This document shows, piece after piece, positions 1 through 9,514 of a stretch of DNA of 26,344 bases (its first letter is position 1; the number at the start of each line of letters is the position of its first letter). Position numbers and translations under genes: made by a program. Below the pieces are notes generated by a model. The model was not told the DNA's origin. It saw only the letters and a list, made by a program, of their open reading frames with translations, and did no database searches. Source of the DNA: an uncultured Pelagibacteraceae bacterium (GTDB lineage: Bacteria > Pseudomonadota > Alphaproteobacteria > Pelagibacterales > Pelagibacteraceae); contig CACCWT010000006.1 of assembly GCA_902549785.1 (NCBI GenBank), positions 1-26,344 of the forward strand, given 5' to 3'.

Positions 1-1
1 T

Positions 2-928
2 GTAATGTTTTCCCCAAGAGGAATAATTAATCTTGCCCACTCAGATGCACAAATGAATGCCTATTCAAGAAGGGGAAATTCGATGCGTTTGAACGGCATT
101 GATGCGGTTTTGCTAAATAGAGAAGAAGTTCAAAAGTTAATTCCAATGGCAGACTTTTCTGACAATGTAAGGTTTCCAATTTTTGGAGGCTTGATGCAAC
201 CAAGCGCTGGAACAGCAAGACACGATGCTGTTGCCTGGGGTTATGCGAGACAAGCAGACTCCATGGGTGTTGATATAATTCAAAACTGCGAAGTTACAGG
301 ATTTGATGTCTCAAATGGAAAAATTCTTGGAGTAAGAACTTCCAAAGGAGAAATTAAAGCAAAGAAAGTTGGTTTATGTGTTGCAGGAAGTACAAATATT
401 TTAGCAGAAATGTTAAATATGACTTTACCAATTGAAACTCATTTGCTTCAAGCATGTGTTTCAGAGCCTATTAAACCTTTGCTTGATCATGTTGTTACAT
501 TTGGTGCAGGACATTTTTATTGTAGCCAATCAGATAAAGGGGAAATGGTTATGGGTGGAGACTTAGATGGATATAATAGTTATTCTCAAAGAGGAAACTT
601 ACCAACTCTTCAACATGTTTTAACAGAAGGGATTGCGATGTTTCCATTTCTTAGCAAATTAAAAATGTTAAGAACTTGGGGTGGAATAATGGATATGTCC
701 ATGGATGGTTCACCAATTATTGATAAAACACATATTAACGGATTATATTTAAATTGTGGTTGGTGCTATGGTGGATTTAAAGCAACTCCAGCTTCCGGAT
801 GGACTTTTGCACATACAATTGCTCAAGACAGAGTTCATGATTTAAATGCTGGTTACAGCCTCAACAGATTTAGCACTGGAAATTTAATTGATGAAAAAGG
901 CCTAGGAACTAAAACCTGGATATCATAA
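2..928 (+). CDS. soxB: Sarcosine oxidase beta subunit, 5' truncated by the window edge
   Basis: This is the C-terminal three quarters of the FAD/FMN-bearing beta subunit of heterotetrameric sarcosine oxidase, which oxidises sarcosine to glycine and passes the methyl carbon to tetrahydrofolate with the alpha subunit. The frame is open from base 2, so the Met at base 5 is internal. About 308 codons are present, against roughly 415 in the family, so the N-terminal Rossmann FAD motif lies outside the window. The visible part reads as a DAO-fold protein: an MFSPRG...LAHSD segment near the start, a WGGIMDMSMDGSPII block, and the C-terminal NCGWCYGGFKATPASGW signature typical of SoxB. The stop abuts the soxD start, so soxBDAG is one transcript. 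The family call is secure; the start and upstream regulation cannot be seen. Confidence 0.95.
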   Translation, partial: VMFSPRGIINLAHSDAQMNAYSRRGNSMRLNGIDAVLLNREEVQKLIPMADFSDNVRFPIFGGLMQPSAGTARHDAVAWGYARQADSMGVDIIQNCEVTGFDVSNGKILGVRTSKGEIKAKKVGLCVAGSTNILAEMLNMTLPIETHLLQACVSEPIKPLLDHVVTFGAGHFYCSQSDKGEMVMGGDLDGYNSYSQRGNLPTLQHVLTEGIAMFPFLSKLKMLRTWGGIMDMSMDGSPIIDKTHINGLYLNCGWCYGGFKATPASGWTFAHTIAQDRVHDLNAGYSLNRFSTGNLIDEKGLGTKTWIS

Positions 929-1198
929 ATGTTATATATCAACTGTCCACATTGTGGACTTAGATCTCAGAATGAATTTGCTTATGGTGGAGATGCAACA
1001 GTAAAGCGTCCTGAACTTAATAAAGAAATAAGCGATCAAGAATGGGATAATTTTGTATACTTAAGAAAAAGTCCAAGAGGAAAACATTTAGAATTATGGC
1101 ATCATATATCTGGATGTAGACAATGGATTAAAGTTGAGAGAGATACATCAACTCACGAAATTTTTAAAACTTATAAAGCAAACGAAGCAATAGAATAA
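929..1198 (+). CDS. soxD: Sarcosine oxidase delta subunit
   Basis: This 89-residue protein is the small zinc-binding delta subunit of heterotetrameric sarcosine oxidase. Cys6 and Cys9 (CPHCG) with His59 and Cys63 (HHISGC) match the known C-C-H-C zinc ligand set of SoxD, and the EFAYGGDA block after the first knuckle is also characteristic. The subunit is structural and helps hold the alpha and beta subunits together; no separate catalytic role is known. The ATG directly follows the soxB stop, and the stop overlaps the soxA start by one base (TAATG), so translation of the three is probably coupled. Length is normal for the family. Confidence 0.97.
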   Translation: MLYINCPHCGLRSQNEFAYGGDATVKRPELNKEISDQEWDNFVYLRKSPRGKHLELWHHISGCRQWIKVERDTSTHEIFKTYKANEAIE

Positions 1199-4194
1199 TG
1201 TCCCAGGATTTTAGATTAGATAATGTTGGAATGGTCAATAGAGAAAAAAAAATCTCGTTTAAATTTAATGGCAAAAAATATTTTGGTTTTGAGGGAGATA
1301 CTATCGCATCTGCCTTAATAGCGAATGGAGTTCATTTAGTAGGTAGAAGCTTTAAATATCACAGACCTAGGGGTTTTTTTGGAGTTGGCGTTGATGAGCC
1401 CTATGCAATTCTGCAGTTAGACAGAAATAATGAGAGAGATCCAAATATAAGAGCAACAGAACAAGAAATTTTTGAAGGGCTAGAGGTTAAGAGTGTTAAT
1501 TGTTGGCCTAGTGTAAATTTTGATATTGGGGCGATAAATAATTTCTTAAAAATGTTTTTTCCAGCTGGTTTTTATTACAAAACATTTATGTGGCCTCCTA
1601 GCTTTTGGTATAAAATATATGAACCTTTTATTCGAATGGCAGCTGGATTTGGAGAAGCATCTATCAAGCATGATAAAGAAAGATATGAGCATAAATATGA
1701 GTATTGTGATTTATTAATAACAGGATCTGGGCCTTCAGGTTTAGCAAGTGCTTATGCAGCTGCCAAGAACGGAGCCCGAGTAATATTGGCTGAGGACAAA
1801 CCAAGATTTGGAGGTAGCTTATTAACAAGTGATGTAAATATCGGAAACCAAACAGGAGTTGAGTGGACAGAAAAGATTATAGCAGAATTAAAGTCCATGC
1901 CTAATGTTACAGTAAAAAATAGATCGCAAGTTTTTGGTTACTATGATCACAATATGTTAGTAATGTCAGAGCGTATTAGTGATCATTTGCCAAAAACTCA
2001 AAAATATCTCCCTAAACAACGTTTGTGGTACATAAGAGCAAATGAAGTATTGATTTCATCAGGTTCAATTGAAAGACCTCTAGTTTTTGGAAATAACGAT
2101 ACTCCTGGCGTTATGTTATCGTCAGCTGCCAAAGAGTATATGAAAGTTTATGGCGTATTAGTTGGAAAAAAACCTTTAATTTTCACAAACAATGATAGTG
2201 GTTATGAAACTGCAATTGAATTTAAAAAAAACGGAGTAAATCCAATCATATTGGATACAAGAAGTAATCCTTCTTCAGATATTATAACTGAGGCAAAAAA
2301 TTTAAATATTGAAATTAAATTCTCCTATGTAGTTGTTGCTGCAAAAGGCTATAAAAAAGTTAAATCAGCAGATATTGCTAAAATATCTGAAGATAAAAAA
2401 GAATTATTTAACATAGAAAATATAGAGTGCGATTGTATCTGTGTATCAGGTTTTTGGACACCATCTATTCATTTAGCATCACAGTCAGGAAACAAATCTA
2501 AATTTAACGAAAAAATAGATGCATTTATACCAGATAAATCCAAACAACAAGAAAATACAATTGGTTCAGCAAATGGAATATTCACGTTGGAAGAAACAAT
2601 TAAAGATGCTTTTGATAAAGGTTTTGATGTTTCAAATAAAATAACTGAAAAAAATAATAAAGTTTCAATACCGACAGTAGTAGAAAAAAAATCAACGGAT
2701 CATGACAAATTTTGGTGTGTTCCTTTACCAAAAGGTAAATCTTATAAAAGGTTTTTAGATTTTCAGAATGACGTGGCAGTTTCTGATATTGAGCTAGCTA
2801 TAAGAGAAGGTTTCAGGTCTATCGAGCATGTAAAAAGATATACAACGCTTGGTATGGCTACCGACCAAGGAAAAACAAGTAATTTAAATGGATTACAATT
2901 AGTTTCTGATATTGAGAATAAAGTAGTTCCACAAGTAGGACACACTACTTTTAGACCTCCTTATACACCAGTCTCAATTGGAGCAATTGTAGGAAGAGAA
3001 GTTGGTAAGCATTCTAAACCCACAAGAAAATCACCTATGCATTCATGGCATGAAAAAAATAATGCAGTATTTGTTGATGCAGGGGTTTGGTTAAGACCAA
3101 GATATTACAAGCAAGGAGATGAAGGGTTATTTGAAGCATCAAAAAGAGAGGCAAAGAATGTAAGACAAAATGTAGGCGTATGTGATGTTACAACATTAGG
3201 TAAAATAGATGTTAAAGGACCAGATGCAGCAGAATTTTTAAATAGAGTTTATACTAATGCTTGGCTTAAACTTCCAGTGGGTAAAGCAAGATACGGCGTA
3301 ATGTTAAGAGAAGATGGAATTGTTATGGATGATGGAACAACAACAAGGATTTCCGAAAATCATTATCACATGACAACTACAACAGCTCAAGCAGCAAATG
3401 TTCTATCTCATTTAGAGTATTATTTACAACTAGTGTGGCCGGAATTAAATGTAAACGTTGTATCAACCACAGAGCAATGGGCAGGTGCGGCAATCGCAGG
3501 ACCTAATTCTAGAAAATTATTAATGAAATTATTCCCTAATTTAGATGTTTCAAACGAAGGTTTGCCATTTATGGGTTATAAAGAGGCTGATTTATTTGGA
3601 GTTCCTGCAAAAATTTACAGAATTTCGTTTTCTGGTGAGTTAGCATATGAGATTAACGTTGAATCTGATAACGGATATTTCATGTGGGAAAAAATCATGG
3701 AAGTTGGAAAAAAATTTCAAATACAACCATATGGAACTGAAGCTTTATCAACTCTAAGAATAGAGATGGGTCATGTTGCGGGATCTGAATTAGATGGAAG
3801 AACAATCCCTTATGATGCATCTTTAGAAGGGCTAGTTAGTAAGAAAAAAGATTTTATAGGTAAAAGATCTTTAAACAGATCTGCCTTTACATCTACGGAT
3901 AGAGAAAAATTAGTTGGTGTAGTTCCAATTGATAAAACTACAAGTATACCCGAGGGATCTTACATAGTAAAAGATCCAAAAGCAAAATTACCTAATCCAA
4001 AATTAGGTCATGTTTCGGCTTCATGTTGGAGTGTTGAATATGATAACCCATTTTCTTTAGCAATAATTAAAGATGGTAAAAATATGATAGGACAAAAACT
4101 CTTTGCTATGTCACCTTTAAAAAATAAAACAATTCCTGTAGAGATTGTCTCTTCTCATTATGTAGATCCTGAAGGAAAGAGAGTTAGATCATGA
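1198..4194 (+). CDS. soxA: Sarcosine oxidase alpha subunit
   Basis: This 998-residue alpha subunit binds NAD+ and tetrahydrofolate. Domains in order: an N-terminal ferredoxin-like fold (about 15-95, without cluster cysteines, ending in the SFKYHRPRGFFG block usual for SoxA); a pyridine-nucleotide Rossmann domain with G176-S-G-P-S-G181; a linker domain near 500-600; a GcvT aminomethyltransferase domain (about 610-870) that takes up the methylene group from oxidised sarcosine and makes 5,10-methylene-THF; and a C-terminal GcvT beta-barrel (about 900-990). The segment KSPMHSWHEKNNAVFVDAG just before the GcvT domain is a strong family marker. Length matches full-size SoxA (about 970-1000). Start and stop overlap soxD and soxG by 1 and 4 bases. 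No disrupted domain is seen. Confidence 0.97.
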   Translation: MSQDFRLDNVGMVNREKKISFKFNGKKYFGFEGDTIASALIANGVHLVGRSFKYHRPRGFFGVGVDEPYAILQLDRNNERDPNIRATEQEIFEGLEVKSVNCWPSVNFDIGAINNFLKMFFPAGFYYKTFMWPPSFWYKIYEPFIRMAAGFGEASIKHDKERYEHKYEYCDLLITGSGPSGLASAYAAAKNGARVILAEDKPRFGGSLLTSDVNIGNQTGVEWTEKIIAELKSMPNVTVKNRSQVFGYYDHNMLVMSERISDHLPKTQKYLPKQRLWYIRANEVLISSGSIERPLVFGNNDTPGVMLSSAAKEYMKVYGVLVGKKPLIFTNNDSGYETAIEFKKNGVNPIILDTRSNPSSDIITEAKNLNIEIKFSYVVVAAKGYKKVKSADIAKISEDKKELFNIENIECDCICVSGFWTPSIHLASQSGNKSKFNEKIDAFIPDKSKQQENTIGSANGIFTLEETIKDAFDKGFDVSNKITEKNNKVSIPTVVEKKSTDHDKFWCVPLPKGKSYKRFLDFQNDVAVSDIELAIREGFRSIEHVKRYTTLGMATDQGKTSNLNGLQLVSDIENKVVPQVGHTTFRPPYTPVSIGAIVGREVGKHSKPTRKSPMHSWHEKNNAVFVDAGVWLRPRYYKQGDEGLFEASKREAKNVRQNVGVCDVTTLGKIDVKGPDAAEFLNRVYTNAWLKLPVGKARYGVMLREDGIVMDDGTTTRISENHYHMTTTTAQAANVLSHLEYYLQLVWPELNVNVVSTTEQWAGAAIAGPNSRKLLMKLFPNLDVSNEGLPFMGYKEADLFGVPAKIYRISFSGELAYEINVESDNGYFMWEKIMEVGKKFQIQPYGTEALSTLRIEMGHVAGSELDGRTIPYDASLEGLVSKKKDFIGKRSLNRSAFTSTDREKLVGVVPIDKTTSIPEGSYIVKDPKAKLPNPKLGHVSASCWSVEYDNPFSLAIIKDGKNMIGQKLFAMSPLKNKTIPVEIVSSHYVDPEGKRVRS

Positions 4195-4778
4195 CGATGA
4201 TATCACCTTTGCAGAACATTCATTCAGAGGGTTCTTATGGAAATTTTGAAAATAAAACTGAAAATCAATTATTGAAAATTTCTGAGTTAAAAAATTTATT
4301 AATTGTTCAAATAGTTCAGTACAAAAATTCCTCAATTAAAATAAATGATATAAAACTTAATAATTTGCAATTTGTTAATGAAGCACAAAAAGTTGTTGCA
4401 AATGAAAATTTAAGAATATTGTGGAATTCACCAAACAATTGGCTTGTTGTTTCTAAAAAAAAAGAACTTTTTAGTGAAATTTTAAAAAATTTTAATGATA
4501 GCGACTTTGCTGTTACAGATCTCTCACACTCAAAAGCAATTATAGAAATAGAAGGACCTAATGTTAAAGAGGTTTTAAAAAAAGGTTGTCCGTTTAATTT
4601 CAATATATTTAGTAAAAATATGTGCATCAACTCATCATATAACGGAATATCTTTTTTAGTTGATATGGTTGAGGATGATCCTGAAAAAGCTAGAATTTTT
4701 TCACTTCGTAGTTTTGGGGAATCTATGTACCACTCAATAACTGATGCTTCACTAGAATATGGCTATAAATGTATCTAG
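4191..4778 (+). CDS. soxG: Sarcosine oxidase gamma subunit
   Basis: This 195-residue protein is the gamma subunit of heterotetrameric sarcosine oxidase, a small protein with a degenerate GcvT-like fold that packs against the beta subunit. Sequence support is the pattern WNSPNNWLVVS followed by a VTDLSHSKAIIEIEGPNVKE block, which resembles the N-terminal folate-binding half of GcvT proteins, together with its position as last gene of soxBDAG. The start overlaps the soxA stop as ATGA. Gamma subunits diverge quickly, so the call rests on synteny as much as on sequence. The stop lies 3 bp from the end of a convergent transporter gene, and no hairpin terminator is visible between them. Confidence 0.9.
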   Translation: MTMISPLQNIHSEGSYGNFENKTENQLLKISELKNLLIVQIVQYKNSSIKINDIKLNNLQFVNEAQKVVANENLRILWNSPNNWLVVSKKKELFSEILKNFNDSDFAVTDLSHSKAIIEIEGPNVKEVLKKGCPFNFNIFSKNMCINSSYNGISFLVDMVEDDPEKARIFSLRSFGESMYHSITDASLEYGYKCI

Positions 4779-4781
4779 AAA

Positions 4782-6395
4782 CTATTCTAAAGTTTTAAAT
4801 CTTGTTTTTTGAATAATAAATACGAACAAAATTGGTAAAATTAAAGTCAGCAATGTTACAGTTATTAATAATATTCCCAATTCTGAGTAGTCAGCAGTCG
4901 TCAATATTGCATTAGTCACTTTATCTTTGACTTCACGAGTAATTGTGTAAATTTCATTTAAGTATTTTGTTCCTAAAGCACTTGCTGATAGCGCCAAATT
5001 TGTAAAAGACGCAAAAACTGCAAAAAAAGTAGCTTTTAAGTGCGAAGGCGCATTCTTAGCAATCCATGCTAGTAAAGGTATCATTGAGACCTGACCTAAA
5101 GGTGACTCTAATGCTGTATTAATTAGTGCAATAAATTTAGCATCAACAATTCCATTTGTTATTGATGAAGTCCAATTATGAAATCCGTAATACATCCCAA
5201 CACTTGGCAAAAATAATATTGCACCAGCAATTGATAAAACTACAATAATTTTTGCTATTGAATTATTTGACATAAAAGGTCTAAGCAAAATAATTCCTAA
5301 CAATGTTAAGACTGAAGCTAGTAATGATAATATAGAAAAAAACTGCTCGTTAAATTTTAGTACATCTATTTCAAACCAAGATAGTCCTGGACCTGGACCT
5401 GGCATTGCTCTAAATACGAATATAATCACAGCCGTTCCCACAATCGTAGATCTTAAATTTTGAGGCAATTCTTTTATCAATTTACTCATCAGGAACAAAA
5501 TAATTACCATAGATCCTAAAAAAACTATTTCTTGAGCAAAAGGAACTCCGAAGGAACCAACACTGAGTGTAAAAATTACAAAAATTAAACTACCACCCAA
5601 AATCCACCAATTAATATCTGTTTTTTCATGTTCGTAATTATCTTCGTTACCAACTAAACCCTGACCTATTAATTTATTTTTCTTTTTATTTTTAAGATAG
5701 TTAGCAAAAATTACTCCTAAAATTGAAACAAATGGTATTACTAGTGCATAAATATAAATTGATCCATAGAGCTCTATTTTATCTGCTTGCTCTAAACTAT
5801 CTACGCCTTTAAATAAGATCACATTCACTAAAGCAACAAGAACAGTACCACCTATAATTGCAAATCGTCCAAGTGTCTGCATTGTAGTATGCATTGTTTT
5901 AATCTGATCTTGTGAAAATTTTTGACCTTCTTCATTTACAATTGGAACAGCCTCTACTGTCATTGCATCTGCAACAACATCTTGAACCACATATCCAATG
6001 GGAGCTAAAAGAACACTTATTACAAACCAAGTCTCTACTTTTAGAATTGTGGACATCCATTCCGTATGGATAATTAATCCATACATTATCAATAAGCTTA
6101 AACCAATTAGTGTAGCTCCTACATAAACCATATAATTTTTTTTGTTCCAAATTAGATCTACTAAATGACCTAATGGCATTTTTAGTGCCCAAGGAATACC
6201 AGCCCAAAACCCTAGCCCAGCAAGAAAGGCTGCTGATAAATTTAGATAATCTTTAACAAAAAATGTACCCACTATTCCTGTTAAACCTGAAATTCCAGCT
6301 GCAAGATAAATCATTAAAGGTGGTAAATAAGATAGTTTAAATTGTCTTCCTAAATCTAGTAAAGTGGAGTCGATAAATTTGGAAATTTGATTCAT
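4782..6395 (-). CDS. BT1/FBT-family folate-biopterin transporter (MFS superfamily)
   Basis: This 537-residue inner-membrane protein has about 12 hydrophobic segments. Near residues 25-80 is a LPPLMIYLAAGISGLTGIVG stretch followed by LGFWAGIPWALKMPLGHLVD, and around residue 140 a QDVVADAMTVEAV motif. Both resemble the BT1 family of folate/biopterin transporters found in trypanosomatids, cyanobacteria and plastids. Likely substrates are folates or pterins, but this is a family-based inference. A reading frame extends to a TTG at 6407; I chose the ATG at 6395, which removes an overlap with the preceding gene and leaves a 4-bp gap. It is last of a three-gene minus-strand operon (GNAT, small unknown, transporter) and converges on soxG, whose enzyme needs tetrahydrofolate. 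A generic AmpG-like MFS permease is the main alternative. Confidence 0.7.
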   Translation of the reverse strand: MNQISKFIDSTLLDLGRQFKLSYLPPLMIYLAAGISGLTGIVGTFFVKDYLNLSAAFLAGLGFWAGIPWALKMPLGHLVDLIWNKKNYMVYVGATLIGLSLLIMYGLIIHTEWMSTILKVETWFVISVLLAPIGYVVQDVVADAMTVEAVPIVNEEGQKFSQDQIKTMHTTMQTLGRFAIIGGTVLVALVNVILFKGVDSLEQADKIELYGSIYIYALVIPFVSILGVIFANYLKNKKKNKLIGQGLVGNEDNYEHEKTDINWWILGGSLIFVIFTLSVGSFGVPFAQEIVFLGSMVIILFLMSKLIKELPQNLRSTIVGTAVIIFVFRAMPGPGPGLSWFEIDVLKFNEQFFSILSLLASVLTLLGIILLRPFMSNNSIAKIIVVLSIAGAILFLPSVGMYYGFHNWTSSITNGIVDAKFIALINTALESPLGQVSMIPLLAWIAKNAPSHLKATFFAVFASFTNLALSASALGTKYLNEIYTITREVKDKVTNAILTTADYSELGILLITVTLLTLILPILFVFIIQKTRFKTLE

Positions 6396-6399
6396 AAAT

Positions 6400-6840
6400 T
6401 TATTCAATTATGTTTAATTTTATTAACTTAGTATTCTTTGTTTCATTACACCACAACTCGTAACTTTCACACACTCTCCACAGATGATTAATAGCTCTTT
6501 GAGAAATATCTAAAGGAAAATGGCTTTTTGCATAGTATAAATCAGGAAATTTAATTAATTGCTTCATCATTGCTTCTTTTTGAAGATTTAAAAGCCGAAT
6601 TACTTCGGCAGAAATTTTTTCTCCAGAATTATTATCAATATAATTATTTTTTTTTAACTCTTCAAACCAATCATCATGATACTTACCACTACTTATTTTT
6701 TCATATAGTGGTGAACCAATGAATCTTTCCATAGCATCAATATTACTTATATTTTGCTCTTTACTTTTAATTTCACTTATTGCCAAATAAATAACCTCTG
6801 CAACATAAAGTATATAAGGTTTGGTCAAATTTTTTTTCAT
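6400..6840 (-). CDS. Small soluble protein of unknown function
   Basis: I do not recognise this 146-residue protein. It starts MKKNLTKPYILYVAEVIYLA, is predicted mostly helical, has no clear signal peptide or transmembrane helix, and carries a Trp/Cys-containing C-terminal part (HLWRVCESYELWCNE). The open frame continues upstream inside the GNAT gene, but the ATG at 6840, four bases after the GNAT stop, is the natural start. It sits 4 bp from the transporter start, so it is almost certainly translated from the same message. Its role may relate to the acetyltransferase or the transporter, but nothing in the sequence shows this. Confidence 0.65.
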   Translation of the reverse strand: MKKNLTKPYILYVAEVIYLAISEIKSKEQNISNIDAMERFIGSPLYEKISSGKYHDDWFEELKKNNYIDNNSGEKISAEVIRLLNLQKEAMMKQLIKFPDLYYAKSHFPLDISQRAINHLWRVCESYELWCNETKNTKLIKLNIIE

Positions 6841-6844
6841 GAAA

Positions 6845-7303
6845 TTATAAATTAAGAGAATAATAACATGAATTTGGATCCTCTTTGTAATGTGCAAAAG
6901 GTTTGCATTTTTTGAATCCAAAATTTTTAAATAATTTTCTTGCTGGAGCAAAAAATTCTCCAGCACCTGTTTCAACACTTAATTTTTTAATTCCAATTTT
7001 TTTTGATTTATCTATTAAATGTGTGATAATTTTCTCTCCATATCTTTTTTTCCTAAATTTGTCTGCAACCCTTATTGACTTAAATTCCCCATGTTCTTCT
7101 GTAAGTGTTTTTAAAGCTCCGCATCCAATTAAATCATTATTCTCCCATAAACTCCAAAATTTGATACTGGGGACTCTCAAACCTTGCACATCTAACACAT
7201 GTGAACTGCCTTCTGGCGATACAGATCTTAATTCAATAAAATGAATTCTTAGAAGTTCATTTACCTGTGGGTTATCAAAGTTATTTTCTATTGATTTAAT
7301 CAT
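6845..7303 (-). CDS. GNAT-family N-acetyltransferase (YsnE-like)
   Basis: This is a 152-residue acetyl-CoA-dependent N-acetyltransferase of the GNAT superfamily. The acetyl-CoA pyrophosphate-binding motif A is visible as RKKRYGEKIITHLID, preceded by the beta-4 strand (EFKSIRVADKF). The C-terminal half has LSVETGAGEFFAPARKLFKNFGF and a PFAHYKEDPNS ending, the arrangement of the YsnE-type subgroup. Substrate is unknown. The frame opens at a TTG at 7330 with ATGs at 7315 and 7303; I chose 7303 because homologous GNAT domains begin near there, but 7315 is possible. It leads a minus-strand operon and is divergent from the SRAP gene across fewer than 50 bp. Confidence 0.8.
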   Translation of the reverse strand: MIKSIENNFDNPQVNELLRIHFIELRSVSPEGSSHVLDVQGLRVPSIKFWSLWENNDLIGCGALKTLTEEHGEFKSIRVADKFRKKRYGEKIITHLIDKSKKIGIKKLSVETGAGEFFAPARKLFKNFGFKKCKPFAHYKEDPNSCYYSLNL

Positions 7304-7350
7304 TTTGAAGAACATATAATCTAAAAACAAATTAAACCAATATTTAATAT

Positions 7351-7971
7351 ATGTGTGGAAGATACGTAATTACAAATGCTGTAACAAAAACAAAAAATAT
7401 CGTTAAAACTGCGATTAATGTTCAAGACAGTGATAATTATAATGCACACCCATATCAAAATCTTCCTGTAGTCAAAAAATATAAAAATGGCAATACTGTT
7501 GAAAATCTCAAATGGGGAATTATTCCATCATGGGCAAAACAGAAAGACTTTAAAGCCTTGATAAATGCAAGAGTAGAAACAATTGATGAAAAGGTTTCAT
7601 TTAAAAAACTTATAAAAACGCAAAGATGTGTAGTTGTTGCCGATGGCTTCTACGAGTGGAAAAGAACAAAAGATAACAAAATTCCATATTATTTTTTCAG
7701 AAATGATAAAAAAACAATTTTTATAGCTGCAATTTACGATGAAGGCCAATTTTGCATGATAACTGAGGAGGCAAGCCAAAATATTTCAGAAATTCATCAT
7801 AGACAACCAGTAATACTTTATGAAAAAGATATAGATAAATATTTAAACATTGAACATTTTGGTTCAACTTTTTTAAAAGATTGTAACAAAGTAAGTTTGA
7901 CTTTTCACGAAATATCTAAAGATGTCAATAAACCAACAAATAATAGCGCCTCATTAGTTCAACAAATTTAA
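7351..7971 (+). CDS. yedK: SRAP-domain abasic-site processing protein (YedK/HMCES family)
   Basis: This 206-residue SRAP protein guards abasic sites in single-stranded DNA by forming a covalent thiazolidine link through the N-terminal cysteine exposed when Met1 is removed. Cys2 is present (MCGRYV). Other family blocks are all in place: YNAHPYQNLPVV, the WGIIPSWAK segment, NARVETIDEKVSFK, the ADGFYEWKR motif with its conserved Glu, and the catalytic His block, here IHHRQPVIL in place of the usual HxRMP. Length is usual for bacteria (about 200-230). The gene stands alone on plus between two minus-strand operons; its stop is 4 bp from the end of purK. The Gln in HHRQP is a mild variant. Confidence 0.93.
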   Translation: MCGRYVITNAVTKTKNIVKTAINVQDSDNYNAHPYQNLPVVKKYKNGNTVENLKWGIIPSWAKQKDFKALINARVETIDEKVSFKKLIKTQRCVVVADGFYEWKRTKDNKIPYYFFRNDKKTIFIAAIYDEGQFCMITEEASQNISEIHHRQPVILYEKDIDKYLNIEHFGSTFLKDCNKVSLTFHEISKDVNKPTNNSASLVQQI

Positions 7972-7975
7972 GATA

Positions 7976-9019
7976 TTATTTTTCAATGATTGTTATATGA
8001 CCCATTTTTCTTTTATTTTTTATATCTTTTTTAAGATAGTCAAAAAAGAATTCGTTCTCAGAAAATTTTTTGTCTCTATATATTGAAATATCGTCACCTA
8101 TTAAATTTATCATTTTGGCATTATATATTTTCTTTGTTTTAATTTTTTCTAAACCACATACAGCTCTAACATGATTTTCAAATTGACTTATATTGTGAGA
8201 ATTAATTGTCAAATGTCCTGAGTTATGAACTCTGGGAGCTATTTCGTTAGCATATAAATTATCATTTTTGTCAATAAAAAACTCTACACATAATGTTCCA
8301 ATATAATCTAAATCCTCTACAATTTTTTTTGACCACTCAGTGGATTTAATAATAATTTCTTTCGAAACATCTGCAGGGATTTTAGAGTGCTTTAAAATTT
8401 GGTCTTCATGAACATTTTCAATTGGTTCATATATTTCATATTTTTGATTACCAAATCTTGTAATGATAACGGATATTTCTTTTTTTAAATTAATGAATTT
8501 TTCTAATATGTATTCTTTAGAAAAATCTATTTCATTAGATATATCTTTTTTGCTATTTAATTTGTATTGACCCTTCCCATCATATCCTAATGTAGTTGTT
8601 TTTAGCAATCCTGGCAAAAAATTTTCATTTTCTTTTAATTCGTCTATATGTTTTATAGAAACATATTGGGTAGTTTGAATATTTATATCATTGAGAAAAT
8701 TTTTCTCTGTCAATCTATTTTGGATTAAATTATTAATCTCAGGTTTAGGCAAAACTGTTTTTTCATTATTTATACTTTGAAGAATATTAAATGGAATATT
8801 TTCAAATTCGTAAGTAACTAAATCGACACTATTGATAAACTCCTGAGTAATTGATTTGTTATCATATTTTCCATATATGAATTTTTCCGTAAAGTTTTTA
8901 GCTGGCGCATTCTCATCATCGCTTAAAATAACAGTTTTAATGCCAATTTTGTTAGCAGCTACTGACAGCAAACTTCCAAGTTGACCTCCACCTATAATTC
9001 CTAAAATAGGATTTTTCAT
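7976..9019 (-). CDS. purK: N5-carboxyaminoimidazole ribonucleotide synthase
   Basis: PurK carboxylates aminoimidazole ribonucleotide (AIR) with ATP and bicarbonate to N5-CAIR in de novo purine synthesis. The 347-residue length matches the family (about 355 in E. coli). It has an N-terminal GIIGGGQLGSLL nucleotide-fold motif, an ATP-grasp domain with TTTLGYDGKGQYK (lid/P-loop region), EKFINLKKEISVI, and the metal/AIR-site block NEIAPRVHNSGHLTI. The ATG follows the purE stop directly, so purEK form an operon. Lys/Asn-rich composition is like the rest of the window. Product 5-aminoimidazole nucleotides feed later steps that need 10-formyl-THF, linking this pair to the one-carbon genes around it. 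Confidence 0.96.
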   Translation of the reverse strand: MKNPILGIIGGGQLGSLLSVAANKIGIKTVILSDDENAPAKNFTEKFIYGKYDNKSITQEFINSVDLVTYEFENIPFNILQSINNEKTVLPKPEINNLIQNRLTEKNFLNDINIQTTQYVSIKHIDELKENENFLPGLLKTTTLGYDGKGQYKLNSKKDISNEIDFSKEYILEKFINLKKEISVIITRFGNQKYEIYEPIENVHEDQILKHSKIPADVSKEIIIKSTEWSKKIVEDLDYIGTLCVEFFIDKNDNLYANEIAPRVHNSGHLTINSHNISQFENHVRAVCGLEKIKTKKIYNAKMINLIGDDISIYRDKKFSENEFFFDYLKKDIKNKRKMGHITIIEK

Positions 9020-9514
9020 TTATTTTGGTTTTTTCTTAACAGATTTGGATTGTTTGGATCTCCATTTTATTAAGCTGTTTTTAATTTTAGGATCAAAATT
9101 AGAAATTATAGATGCTGCATACAATGCAGCATTTATGGCACCATCAGTTCCTATGGCAACTGTTCCAACCGGAATACCTTTAGGCATTTGGGCTATAGAT
9201 AATAGACTATCTAGACCTTTTAGTTTTTTACTTTCAATAGGAACGCCTATTACTGGTATTCTTGTCAATGCAGCAATCATGCCAGGTAAATGTGCAGATC
9301 CTCCTGCGCCTGCAATAATTACGTTAATGTTTCTTGACTCTGCTGATTTTGCATAATTGAACATTCTCTCAGGTGTTCTATGAGCGGAAACAATACTAGT
9401 TTCATAATTAACTTTAAGTAATTTCAGAGTTTTTTCACATAATTTCATTGTGGAATAGTCAGATTTGCTTCCCATTACAATGGATACTCTGTGACTATAT
9501 CTTTTCTTTTTCAT
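9020..9514 (-). CDS. purE: N5-carboxyaminoimidazole ribonucleotide mutase
   Basis: PurE class I converts N5-CAIR to CAIR. This 164-residue protein has the [14 protein letters not shown] nucleotide-binding start, the SAHRTPERM block with the catalytic His, and the [12 protein letters not shown] loop, all diagnostic for PurE. The open frame continues upstream to a TTG at 9571, but the ATG at 9514 gives the standard length and starts ten residues before the first conserved strand, so I chose it. The stop directly abuts the purK start. The gene is divergent from the M19 dipeptidase gene across 87 bp. Confidence 0.96.
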   Translation of the reverse strand: MKKKRYSHRVSIVMGSKSDYSTMKLCEKTLKLLKVNYETSIVSAHRTPERMFNYAKSAESRNINVIIAGAGGSAHLPGMIAALTRIPVIGVPIESKKLKGLDSLLSIAQMPKGIPVGTVAIGTDGAINAALYAASIISNFDPKIKNSLIKWRSKQSKSVKKKPK

